Origin: an uncultured Colwellia sp.
GTDB taxonomy: Bacteria > Pseudomonadota > Gammaproteobacteria > Enterobacterales > Alteromonadaceae
Assembly (NCBI GenBank): GCA_913058245.1
Contig: CAJXQJ010000006.1
Location: forward strand, 62,001-126,000
Direction of reading: 5' to 3'
DNA: 64,000 bases
Made by a program: the position numbers and the translations under genes. The notes under the pieces are model-generated. The model saw only the letters and a program-made list of their open reading frames with translations, was not told where the DNA came from and ran no database searches. How positions within the stretch are numbered: the stretch's first letter is position 1; every line of letters begins with the position of its first letter. Positions 1 through 6,960 of this stretch are shown one piece after another.

Positions 1-1376
1 CAGAAGCGTTTGAAAAGTTTGTTAATCGATACCCTGTTGTGCTTAGTACAACTGATTCAATTATTAATAATAAAAGTGAATCTGAGTTGTTTGATTATTT
101 AATTGTTGATGAAGCATCACAGGTAGATTTATTAACAGGATTTTTATCAATGTCATGTGCTAAAAATATTGTTGTCGTTGGTGATTTACAACAACTTCCA
201 CATATTCCTGATGATTCATTGAATAACGATATCGACCAACAATTCAATGTAACGAATGGTTATAGTTACTTCCTTGAAAGTCTATTGTCTTCGTTAGATA
301 GGTTGTTTCCTTCAGCGCCTAAAACTCTTTTAAAAGAGCATTATCGTTGCCACCCTAGAATTATCGACTTTTGTAATCAAAAGTATTATGGCGGTCAATT
401 AATTACAATGACATCTTCATCAACGGATCCATTCAAAGTTATCAAAACCGAAAGGGGAAATCACGCAAGAAAACCATCATCAGGTAGTGGTTTTATTAAT
501 ATTAGAGAATTAGATGTTATTAACAACGAAGTGTTAAGTGATGAATTAAAATTATCAGGGGTTGATGAAATAGGCTTTATTTCCCCTTATAGAGCACAAG
601 CAAATCAGGCTTCAACTCGCCTTGCTATCGCAAACATTGCGGCTGATACAGTGCATAAATTTCAAGGTAGAGAAAAAGAAAGCATAATATTTAGTGCGAC
701 AGCAAACACTCTGACCAAATACATGGATAAACCAAACCTTTTAAATGTTGCTGTTTCTAGAGCTAAAAAACGATTTACCTTAGTAACATCTCAAAACGTT
801 CTTAAAAAGCAAGGCTCAAATATCGGTGACTTACTGCGGCATATTGAATACCAATCGTTATCTCCTTGCATCTTTGAAAGTAAAACTATATCTATCTTCG
901 ACTGTTTGTATAAAGAATACTCTAGTGCTTTAACTTCATTTATGAAAAACGTAAAAAGAAGCTCTGACTATTTATCTGAAGATTTAATGTCCACCTTATT
1001 AGATGATATTTTAAAACAAAACTTATATAACTCTTTTTCATATCAGAGAGATTACACATTAGGTTTATTAATTGGTGATTTTTCAGTACTAAGTACAGAA
1101 GAAAAAAAGTTTGCTAATCACCCCAATACACATATTGATTTTTTACTGTTTAATAAGCTAGATATGCAGCCAATTTTGGCAATAGAAGTAGATGGGTATG
1201 AATTTCATGAGCTTAATGAGAAACAGAAGGTTAGGGATAATCACAAAAACAATATTTTAGCGAAGGTATCAATACCACTACTGCGATTATCTACTACTGA
1301 AAGTGGTGAGCGAGGTCGAATCGAATCAGCGCTAAATAATGTAATTGAATTACCTGTAGATGAAGTTGAATATTAA
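1..1376 (+). CDS. SF1 (UPF1-like) helicase with C-terminal DUF2726-type nuclease domain, 5'-truncated by window edge
   Basis: The frame is open to the first base, so the N-terminus (including Walker A) lies outside; about 457 residues are visible. The GTG at 39 is internal, not a start. Seen: a Walker B of DEAS type (LIVDEASQVD, nt 102-131), a GDLQQLP motif, motif V (VHKFQGREKES, about nt 651-683) and an arginine-finger motif VI (NVAVSRAKKRF, about nt 743-775). These mark AAA_11/AAA_12-type SF1 helicases. The last 100 residues hold HIDF followed by AIEVDGYEFH and RDNHKNNIL. This matches the D...ExD layout of a restriction-endonuclease-like DUF2726/DUF559 fold. Helicase-nuclease fusions of this sort are often found in defence or mobile islands. 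Here the gene is the last one before a tRNA-Thr fragment that looks like an island boundary. A role in DNA processing or phage defence is inference. Confidence 0.8.
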   Translation, partial: EAFEKFVNRYPVVLSTTDSIINNKSESELFDYLIVDEASQVDLLTGFLSMSCAKNIVVVGDLQQLPHIPDDSLNNDIDQQFNVTNGYSYFLESLLSSLDRLFPSAPKTLLKEHYRCHPRIIDFCNQKYYGGQLITMTSSSTDPFKVIKTERGNHARKPSSGSGFINIRELDVINNEVLSDELKLSGVDEIGFISPYRAQANQASTRLAIANIAADTVHKFQGREKESIIFSATANTLTKYMDKPNLLNVAVSRAKKRFTLVTSQNVLKKQGSNIGDLLRHIEYQSLSPCIFESKTISIFDCLYKEYSSALTSFMKNVKRSSDYLSEDLMSTLLDDILKQNLYNSFSYQRDYTLGLLIGDFSVLSTEEKKFANHPNTHIDFLLFNKLDMQPILAIEVDGYEFHELNEKQKVRDNHKNNILAKVSIPLLRLSTTESGERGRIESALNNVIELPVDEVEY

Positions 1377-1688
1377 TTTGAGATATACCTTTTTATCCGA
1401 GTAAATTCAAAATATGCAACTAGGGTAAAAATTGAATAATCACTGATATTTTGAACGACCAGTTGATTACTCAATACCAGTAAAAGTGCATAAGGTTATT
1501 TTCACCGATGAATGATTCGTAAATTCAAATCAATATATTTGAGTGAAGCAAAGTAAAAAGCATACAAAAATCACACATTTAGTGCAACAAATTAGGTTAA
1601 AAACAGATAGGGCTATTATTGTATTTCAACAGATTATTCATATGGTTAAGCCGCACAAACAGTAGCTTCATATATACCAAGTAGCTAC

Positions 1689-1733
1689 CTTGTAATCAGT
1701 AGGTCGCCAGTTCGATTCCGGCAGTCGGCACCA
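1689..1733 (+). pseudogene. tRNA-Thr(UGU) 3' half, probable attachment-site scar
   Basis: The segment contains an anticodon loop CTTGTAA (anticodon TGT at 1691-1693), the 3' anticodon-stem strand TCAGT, variable loop AGGTC, a T-arm with TTCGATT, the acceptor strand AGTCGGC and an encoded ACCA. All match the gammaproteobacterial tRNA-Thr(UGU) from the anticodon loop onward. Upstream bases (AGTAGCTAC) do not supply an anticodon 5' strand, D-arm or acceptor 5' strand, so no functional tRNA is encoded. About 45 bases of tRNA 3' end is a typical crossover segment for integrases. Confidence 0.75.
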
Positions 1734-1746
1734 TTTATCAGATAAG

Positions 1747-1768
1747 CCCAGCATTAGCTGGTTTTTTT
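1747..1768 (+). terminator. Rho-independent terminator behind the tRNA-Thr fragment
   Basis: CCAGC, loop ATTA, GCTGG, then seven T residues starting at 1762. It lies 14 bases after the CCA end and is probably the original terminator of the host tRNA transcript. This supports DNA to the right being the ancestral chromosome. Confidence 0.75.
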
Positions 1769-2007
1769 GTATCTATTTCTAAAACAGTGCTTGGTTGAGT
1801 TCTATAACTGATTTCACTTACGCCAATAAAACCAAATCCCGCAGCTAATCTGCACTCTATTTATATATAACGCTCCTGTACAACTTTATTTAACCTAGCA
1901 AATTTACGTCTCCAACCTATTACCTAAAGTAAACAACTCTGTGTAGTAAATTAAATTTAAATCACGTAACTTAGTTAATACCAATAAAATTTCAAAAATA
2001 AAAAGGA
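1769..2007. other. Gene-free AT-rich spacer
   Basis: I see no coding frame or RNA gene between the tRNA terminator and the M24 peptidase gene. It presumably contains the promoter of the latter; no clear -35/-10 pair stands out. Confidence 0.4.
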
Positions 2008-2013
2008 TTGATT

Positions 2014-3357
2014 TTGCGTCATATTTTTTTCATCTGTTTACTAAAGCTTTTTGTTTTTGCCCCGTATGCAAACTCTTCAGAGTTATCAAACTCAATTTTA
2101 TCAATGCGCGATAGAGCTGAGTTTATTGACCACATAACAAAAACTCGTATAGAACAATTACTGCCTCGGCTAATGAGTAAACATAACATCGATATGTGGA
2201 TCATCATTAGCCGAGAATACAATGAAGATCCTGTAATTAAAACTCTATTACCCGCAACTTGGATATCGGCACGCCGAACCACCATATTGGTTTTTGCTAG
2301 AAAAGAAGATCAAAGCATTGGTGCTTACGCAATTGCTCCATATAAGGTTGGTGATGTATTTGAAAAAGCTTGAAATAAATCGAAACAACCTAATCAATGG
2401 TTAGCACTTAACGATTTAATTAAAAAACATAAACCTACAAAGATAGGTATCAACCAATCAACGCATTGGGCTCACGCCGATGGACTTGTTGCAACAGACA
2501 AAGAAAACTTACTTGCACATTTACCAGACGATTATAAAACAAAACTTGTATCGGCTGAGCCATTAGCCATTGGCTGGTTAGAGCAGAGAATTCCAGAAGA
2601 AATCGCGGTTTATAAAGATATAGTTAAAATTGCTCACGATATAATTGCAGAAGGCTTTTCAAATAAAGTCATTACACCAAAGCAGACAACTACCGATGAC
2701 GTTGTCTGGTGGTTTAGGGAAAGAGTACGTGAGCTAAAACTGCAAACTTGGTTTCATCCTAGCGTATCAATACAGCGTAGCGATTCCGTAGCCTTTGATC
2801 ATGAATCTAGCTTTACCAACGGTAACGATCTAAAAGTTATTTTACCGGGCGACTTGTTACACGTAGATTTTGGCATTACTTATTTACGCCTTAATACCGA
2901 CACTCAACAACATGCTTATGTGCTAAAAGCAAATGAAAAACAAGCACCAAAATTTTTACAAAAAGCATTAATATCAGGTAATAAACTTCAAGATATTTTT
3001 ACAGAACAGTTTTCAGCTGGGTTAACAGGTAATGAGGTCTTGAAACGCTCTCGAGAAGAGGCAATTTCAAAAGGATTAAAACCAACTATTTATACTCACC
3101 CTCTTGGTTACCATGGGCATGCTGCAGGTACAACACTTGGCATGTGGGATTCGCAAGGAGGTGTAATTGGTTCAGGGGATTATCCGCTACATTTAAATAC
3201 CGCATATTCCATTGAACTGAACAATGCCGTTTATATTGAACCGTGGAAAAAAGAGATCAGAATAATGTTAGAAGAAGATGCGATATTTGATCAATCAGGG
3301 GTTTGGTACCTTAATGGTAGGCAAACCAAGCTATTACTAATTCCTACTGATAAATAG
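2014..3357 (+). pseudogene. M24-family metallopeptidase (Xaa-Pro aminopeptidase-like), interrupted by one in-frame TGA
   Basis: Two open segments (to 2370, and from 2374 to 3357) are in the same frame and separated only by the TGA at 2371-2373 (codon 120). Reading through gives about 447 residues, full length for an exported M24 peptidase. A hydrophobic N-terminus (ILRHIFFICLLKLFVFAPYA) looks like a signal peptide. TTG at 2014 fits the AAGGA at 2003-2007 better than the TTG at 2008. Metal-ligand positions of the pita-bread fold are present: VDFG, a second Asp after it, THPLGYHGH, IELNN and the late Glu in LEEDA. The intact C-terminal half argues for a recent nonsense mutation (probably from TGG), a sequencing error, or stop-codon readthrough. 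Confidence 0.7.
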
Positions 3358-3369
3358 TTTCTAATAACA

Positions 3370-3400
3370 AAGCCTCGGCATCTGCGTTGAGGCTTATTTG
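3370..3400 (+). terminator. Possible terminator after the M24 gene
   Basis: AAGCCTC (3370-3376) pairs with GAGGCTT (3389-3395) across a 12-base loop, then ATTTG. The T-run is short, so this is only a moderate call. Confidence 0.45.
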
Positions 3401-3695
3401 ACATATCTTCAGTAAGCTAAGCAATGGGAACTTAATTAAAAGAGCTTTAAACCCAAATACTTCAACAGTATTTGCTAAGTTTTTATCAATAATCAGTAAC
3501 CCCACATTATTTACCTAGGTTAAAATTGAAACGTCACTAAAAATCTTTATTCAGTAACTAACGAGTGAGAAAAACTCACCTGTAGGGTGAATTTATATCG
3601 TTTGTTGTCGATGGTTCTAGCGCTTAAAATTATCTTGTTTTTGAATCTCCCCCGATTCCTTAAAACACTGCATATTGTTAATTTGTTTCATTTCA

Positions 3696-3719
3696 GGACA
3701 TCTGTTGATGTCCTTTTTT
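3696..3719 (+). terminator. Strong intrinsic terminator without an obvious upstream gene
   Basis: GGACATC, loop TGTT, GATGTCC, then TTTTTT: a perfect 7-bp stem with a U-tract. It lies about 340 bases past the M24 stop codon and 170 bases before the LysR start, so it ends some transcript from the intergenic region or a long read-through from the M24 gene. Confidence 0.75.
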
Positions 3720-3888
3720 CTTGCTCCAGTTTTTATCAATATCATTTTAGTGCAGTATCACTAAATCAGTGCAAGACAATCATTCTTATCATTATCACTT
3801 CCACATTAACACCAATATAATCAATAACTTAACATTTTGGCGTAGCTATTGCAATTTAGTAGCCGTCGTCATTACTTATTAAAAACAC

Positions 3889-4767
3889 ATGCCTATTCAA
3901 ACACCTATTCGTGGCTTACGCTCTTTTTGCGTTGCCGCAAAATGCTTAAGCTTTAAACATGCCGCAAGCCAATTATTTTTATCGCCCTCAGCCATCAGTC
4001 ACCAAATAAAGCAATTAGAAGCTCAGCTGGCTATTACGCTATTCAAAAGAGGCACTCGCTCAATAGAACTTACCAGTGCCGGTAAGCAATTTTATCAATC
4101 GATACAGCCCATCATTCACGATCTAGAGGCAACGGTCACTGAATTTACTAACAAGCAACAAAATCAAACTCTTGTGATAAATTTGCCGGAGTTTTTCGCC
4201 AGCGAGTTATTCATTCCAAGGTTGAGTACTTGGTCTGAAAAAAATCCCGATATAAACTTACAGCTAGAAACGGTAAAAGCTGGTAGTGAGTCATCACAAA
4301 CCGCTGACTTGTCAATCGTACTCGCCAATGGCAAGCCCAACGCAAAAATTGTTCACGACTTATTTCCGATACGCTACGCACCAGCTTGTAATAAAAAGCT
4401 TTATAAAAAACTGAAAAATATCGGATTTACTGCTTTGAAAAATACACCGCTTATTCTGCATAGCTCAAGGCCATGGTCTTGGCACCAATGGGCCGACAAC
4501 CTCAACATAAACGATTTTGACCCTAAACAAATTATACAGTTTGACAGTATGTTTGGCGTGGCAAGGGCTGCACAACAAGGTATGGGCATCGCCCTTGTCC
4601 CTTTGCCTATGAGCAGGGCTTGGTTTAGTGAAGAGTCACTGGTTAAGCTATTTGACCAAGAGCTTATTACCAAGGATAGATACTACTTAATTCAGCATGA
4701 CAATATTGAAAACAAACTAGAGTTACTGTTGTTTGCTGATTGGGTAAAACAAACATTTGCCAGTTAA
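3889..4767 (+). CDS. LysR-family transcriptional regulator
   Basis: The 292-residue length is normal for the family. An N-terminal winged helix-turn-helix (residues about 7-65) contains the family pattern FVAAK.LSFKHAA..L..SPSAISHQIK.LE..L...LF.R. A periplasmic-binding-like effector domain fills residues about 93-290. The N-terminal style (PIRGLRSFCVAAK) is closest to the GcvA/AmpR subgroup. It stands alone, with no divergent partner gene adjacent, so its targets cannot be read from context; glutaminase 1.2 kb downstream is one candidate. Start ATG 3889 has no strong ribosome-binding site, but the protein aligns from there. Confidence 0.88.
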   Translation: MPIQTPIRGLRSFCVAAKCLSFKHAASQLFLSPSAISHQIKQLEAQLAITLFKRGTRSIELTSAGKQFYQSIQPIIHDLEATVTEFTNKQQNQTLVINLPEFFASELFIPRLSTWSEKNPDINLQLETVKAGSESSQTADLSIVLANGKPNAKIVHDLFPIRYAPACNKKLYKKLKNIGFTALKNTPLILHSSRPWSWHQWADNLNINDFDPKQIIQFDSMFGVARAAQQGMGIALVPLPMSRAWFSEESLVKLFDQELITKDRYYLIQHDNIENKLELLLFADWVKQTFAS

Positions 4768-4856
4768 TGGCAATAACAAGCAAAAGATACAGGTGAAATT
4801 TATTCACTCAACAAGTGCATTTTAATCGTTTGTTTACCTTACTTTATATTTCTATA

Positions 4857-4887
4857 TTAGCTGTGTACCGACGTGGTACACAGCTAA
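4857..4887 (+). promoter_or_regulatory. Perfect 13-bp inverted repeat just upstream of the TPR gene
   Basis: TTAGCTGTGTACC, loop GACGT, GGTACACAGCTAA. The right arm ends 2 bases before the GGAG ribosome-binding site (4890-4893) of the next gene. TATATT-like hexamers lie just before it, so it may overlap the transcription start. It has no T-run after it, so it is not a standard terminator. It could be a repressor operator or a 5'-UTR hairpin controlling ribosome access. Confidence 0.55.
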
Positions 4888-4900
4888 TTGGAGTCACAAA

Positions 4901-5410
4901 ATGAATAAGATCATATTAAAAAAGCTATTACTTTCAACCTTAATAGCGAGTAATTCAGTATTAGCCTTTGCCGGCAAGCCAGTTTTTCAAGTAGCCGTAG
5001 TAAAAGACGCTGTCGCCAGTACAGATATCGTGAAAGGTGATGTTCAGTTAGGTTTAAAAAAATTAACTGCTCGCGCTAAAACCAACAATTCTTACGATAA
5101 GAAAATGGGCTTGTGTGTTGCTTATTTGCAATCGAATAATAGCCAAGCGTCTGAGTCAGCTTGTACTGAAGCGATTAACAGTATTGACGAGTTAGCCTTA
5201 ACCACTAAAAAGGCACTCTACCTAAAGTCGTTAAATTATAGTAACCGAGGTGTTTCCCGCTACAAAAATGCTGATTTTGAAGGTGCGCTAAGTGACTTTA
5301 ACACTGCTGTTTCAATTGACAATAATGCCACTACTGAAAACAACTTAGCATTTATTAGACAAATAATGTTCGATATGAAATTAGAAAGCACTGCACAACT
5401 GTCAGATTAA
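4901..5410 (+). CDS. Small exported TPR-like protein
   Basis: A 169-residue protein with a signal peptide (KKLLLSTLIASNSVLAFAG; cleavage likely after AFA). The mature part has a stretch (about residues 105-145) resembling a TPR unit: alternating small/aromatic residues in SLNYSNRGVSRYKNADFEGALSD-like order followed by NTAVSID. Two cysteines (in LCVAY and SACTEA) could form a disulfide in the periplasm. A GGAG ribosome-binding site lies 7 bases before the ATG. The gene is preceded by a large perfect palindrome and followed by a 46-codon ORF. I do not recognise a named family; a periplasmic scaffold role is only inferred from the TPR-like segment. Confidence 0.75.
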   Translation: MNKIILKKLLLSTLIASNSVLAFAGKPVFQVAVVKDAVASTDIVKGDVQLGLKKLTARAKTNNSYDKKMGLCVAYLQSNNSQASESACTEAINSIDELALTTKKALYLKSLNYSNRGVSRYKNADFEGALSDFNTAVSIDNNATTENNLAFIRQIMFDMKLESTAQLSD

Positions 5411-5440
5411 TAAATATCGTTTTTAAAAAGGAATAATACA

Positions 5441-5581
5441 ATGATTCATAACTTTCTTAACGCCATCAGCTCAACGATAGGCTTTATTAGAGATGTCAAA
5501 CACCTAGATATCAGCCAATGGGATATCGAACAAGAAGACTCCCCTATGAATACTAGAGAAATACGACAGCAAAGGTCGTGA
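5441..5581 (+). CDS. Small hypothetical protein of 46 residues
   Basis: ATG 5441 is preceded at good spacing (8 bases) by AAAAAGGA. The ORF runs to TGA at 5579-5581. The product starts MIHNFLNAISSTIGFIRDVK, an amphipathic first half, then a charged tail rich in Q, E, D and R. It begins 30 bases after the TPR-like gene and probably shares its transcript. No family recognised. The good ribosome-binding site is the main support. Confidence 0.45.
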   Translation: MIHNFLNAISSTIGFIRDVKHLDISQWDIEQEDSPMNTREIRQQRS

Positions 5582-5616
5582 ATAATTAATATGAAAAAGT
5601 TTAAAAAACACCAATA

Positions 5617-5679
5617 AGTACGGCCGTTTAACCCAATAAAACTTGCTGACAAGCTAGTTTAAGCAGCCGTACTAGGTTT
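5617..5679 (+). terminator. Long-loop inverted repeat followed by T-run, possible terminator
   Basis: AGTACGGC (5617-5624) pairs with GCCGTACT (5666-5673); the loop holds a nested CTTG/CAAG hairpin, and GGTTTTT follows. It would end the TPR-like operon. The large loop makes it unusual for an intrinsic terminator. Confidence 0.4.
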
Positions 5680-5681
5680 TT

Positions 5682-5978
5682 ATACCTATATATACTACTT
5701 GTCATCTGTTGATATTTTTTCACCAAATGAGAGTACTCGATACCCATCATCAACAATATTATAAGTACAAACTCATTAGCCTTCTTTGCTCGGCATGATT
5801 AAAAGTTTATAGGAACTATATAGCCATTTATTTAACTTGTTGATATCTCTAATCGAACTTGTATCGATAATATAATTATTCATCGACAAAATAAGCTAGG
5901 AAAGCCTAGTTAATTGTGCATAATAAGCGCCATATAAGCTTTTATTGCCTCCTAATAAAATATCGATAAGCCAGTGAT
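5682..5978. other. Gene-free spacer before glutaminase
   Basis: AT-rich, without an ORF or RNA gene that I can support. It probably carries the glsA promoter, but no convincing hexamer pair was found. Confidence 0.4.
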
Positions 5979-6911
5979 ATGATAAAAGACATCTCCAATC
6001 TACAAGCAAAATTACAGGCTTTAGTGTTATCTCAGCAGGGCTTGCATGCTCAGGGCCAAGTTGCTGACTATATACCTGCACTTGCGGAAATTTGTCCTAA
6101 GAAAATAGGTGTAAGTATCGCTACTATTGATGGTAATACCATTGGTGCAGGCGACTATAAAATTCCATTTTCTATCCAGAGTATTTCGAAGATTTTTGGT
6201 TTAGTTATGGCAATGAATCGCATTGGTGACGACTTATGGCAACGGGTTAATATGGAACCATCTGGCCAGCCATTTAACTCTATAATTCAGTTAGAGTGGG
6301 AAAAAGGTATCCCACGTAATCCTGTGATAAATGCAGGTGCGCTTCTGATAGCAGATGTATTAACTAGCCGCTTTTCTTCTAGTAAATTAGCCTTTTTAAG
6401 TTTTATGCGAACCCTTGCTAATGATGAAACAATTTATATTGATAAACACGTTTATGAGTCAGAGTTAAATCACGGCAATAGAAATGCAGCTCTTGCCTAT
6501 TTAATGAAAAGCTTCGGTAACATAGAAGCAGAAATACCAGAACTTTTAAGTCATTACTTTACCCAATGCTCAGTTGCAATGAACTGTGAACAGCTAGCAA
6601 ATAGCTTACTATTTTTGGCAAATAAAGGTGTCGACCCTAAAACAAAGAAAGTGATCTGCTCAGCGAGAGATGCTCACCGTATTAATGCAATATTATCAAC
6701 AAGCGGTATGTATGATCAGTCAGGTGAGTTTGCTTTTTCGGTTGGACTACCAGCAAAGAGCGGTGTTGGTGGCGGTGTTATTGCGATAGTGCCAAACTAT
6801 GGTGTAATTTGTAGTTGGAGCCCGCCATTAAACAAATTTGGTAATTCTGTAATTGGCACAAACCTAGTTTCTAATATTGCACAAGAACTAGGTTTGTCTA
6901 TTTATCATTAA
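5979..6911 (+). CDS. glsA: Glutaminase (L-glutamine amidohydrolase)
   Basis: Converts glutamine to glutamate and ammonia in the cytoplasm. The 310-residue length is standard for the bacterial serine-dependent glutaminase family. The beta-lactamase-like active-site motif SxxK is present as SISK (residues about 69-72) after IPFSIQ. Other family signatures are PFNSI, GIPRNPVINAGAL, NRNAALAYLMKSFGN and a C-terminal AKSGVGGGVIA. It is transcribed alone, converging on the GGDEF-EAL gene at 6961. Its ribosome-binding site is weak (no clear GGAG within 12 bases), but the N-terminus aligns with the family. Confidence 0.93.
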   Translation: MIKDISNLQAKLQALVLSQQGLHAQGQVADYIPALAEICPKKIGVSIATIDGNTIGAGDYKIPFSIQSISKIFGLVMAMNRIGDDLWQRVNMEPSGQPFNSIIQLEWEKGIPRNPVINAGALLIADVLTSRFSSSKLAFLSFMRTLANDETIYIDKHVYESELNHGNRNAALAYLMKSFGNIEAEIPELLSHYFTQCSVAMNCEQLANSLLFLANKGVDPKTKKVICSARDAHRINAILSTSGMYDQSGEFAFSVGLPAKSGVGGGVIAIVPNYGVICSWSPPLNKFGNSVIGTNLVSNIAQELGLSIYH

Positions 6912-6960
6912 TAAAATACGCTTAATTCTACTAAAATAAAGCACATAATTTTTATATGCA

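Larger units (their letters stand above)
1..1733. mobile_element. Right end of a probable tRNA-Thr-integrated genomic island
   Basis: The helicase-nuclease gene is followed by about 310 bases without a convincing gene, then by a 3' half of tRNA-Thr without its 5' half. That is the usual picture at the distal end of an element integrated by a tyrosine recombinase into a tRNA 3' end. The matching intact tRNA-Thr and the integrase would lie to the left of the window. No integrase is visible here, so the element type is unknown. Confidence 0.5.

Noticed and set aside
2019-2285. Leftward 88-residue ORF across the M24 gene
   Set aside because: Shadow of the peptidase frame, which has family motifs on the forward strand.
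3587-3820. 77-residue forward ORF before the LysR gene
   Set aside because: GTG start without support, hydrophobic low-complexity product, and a strong terminator lies inside it.
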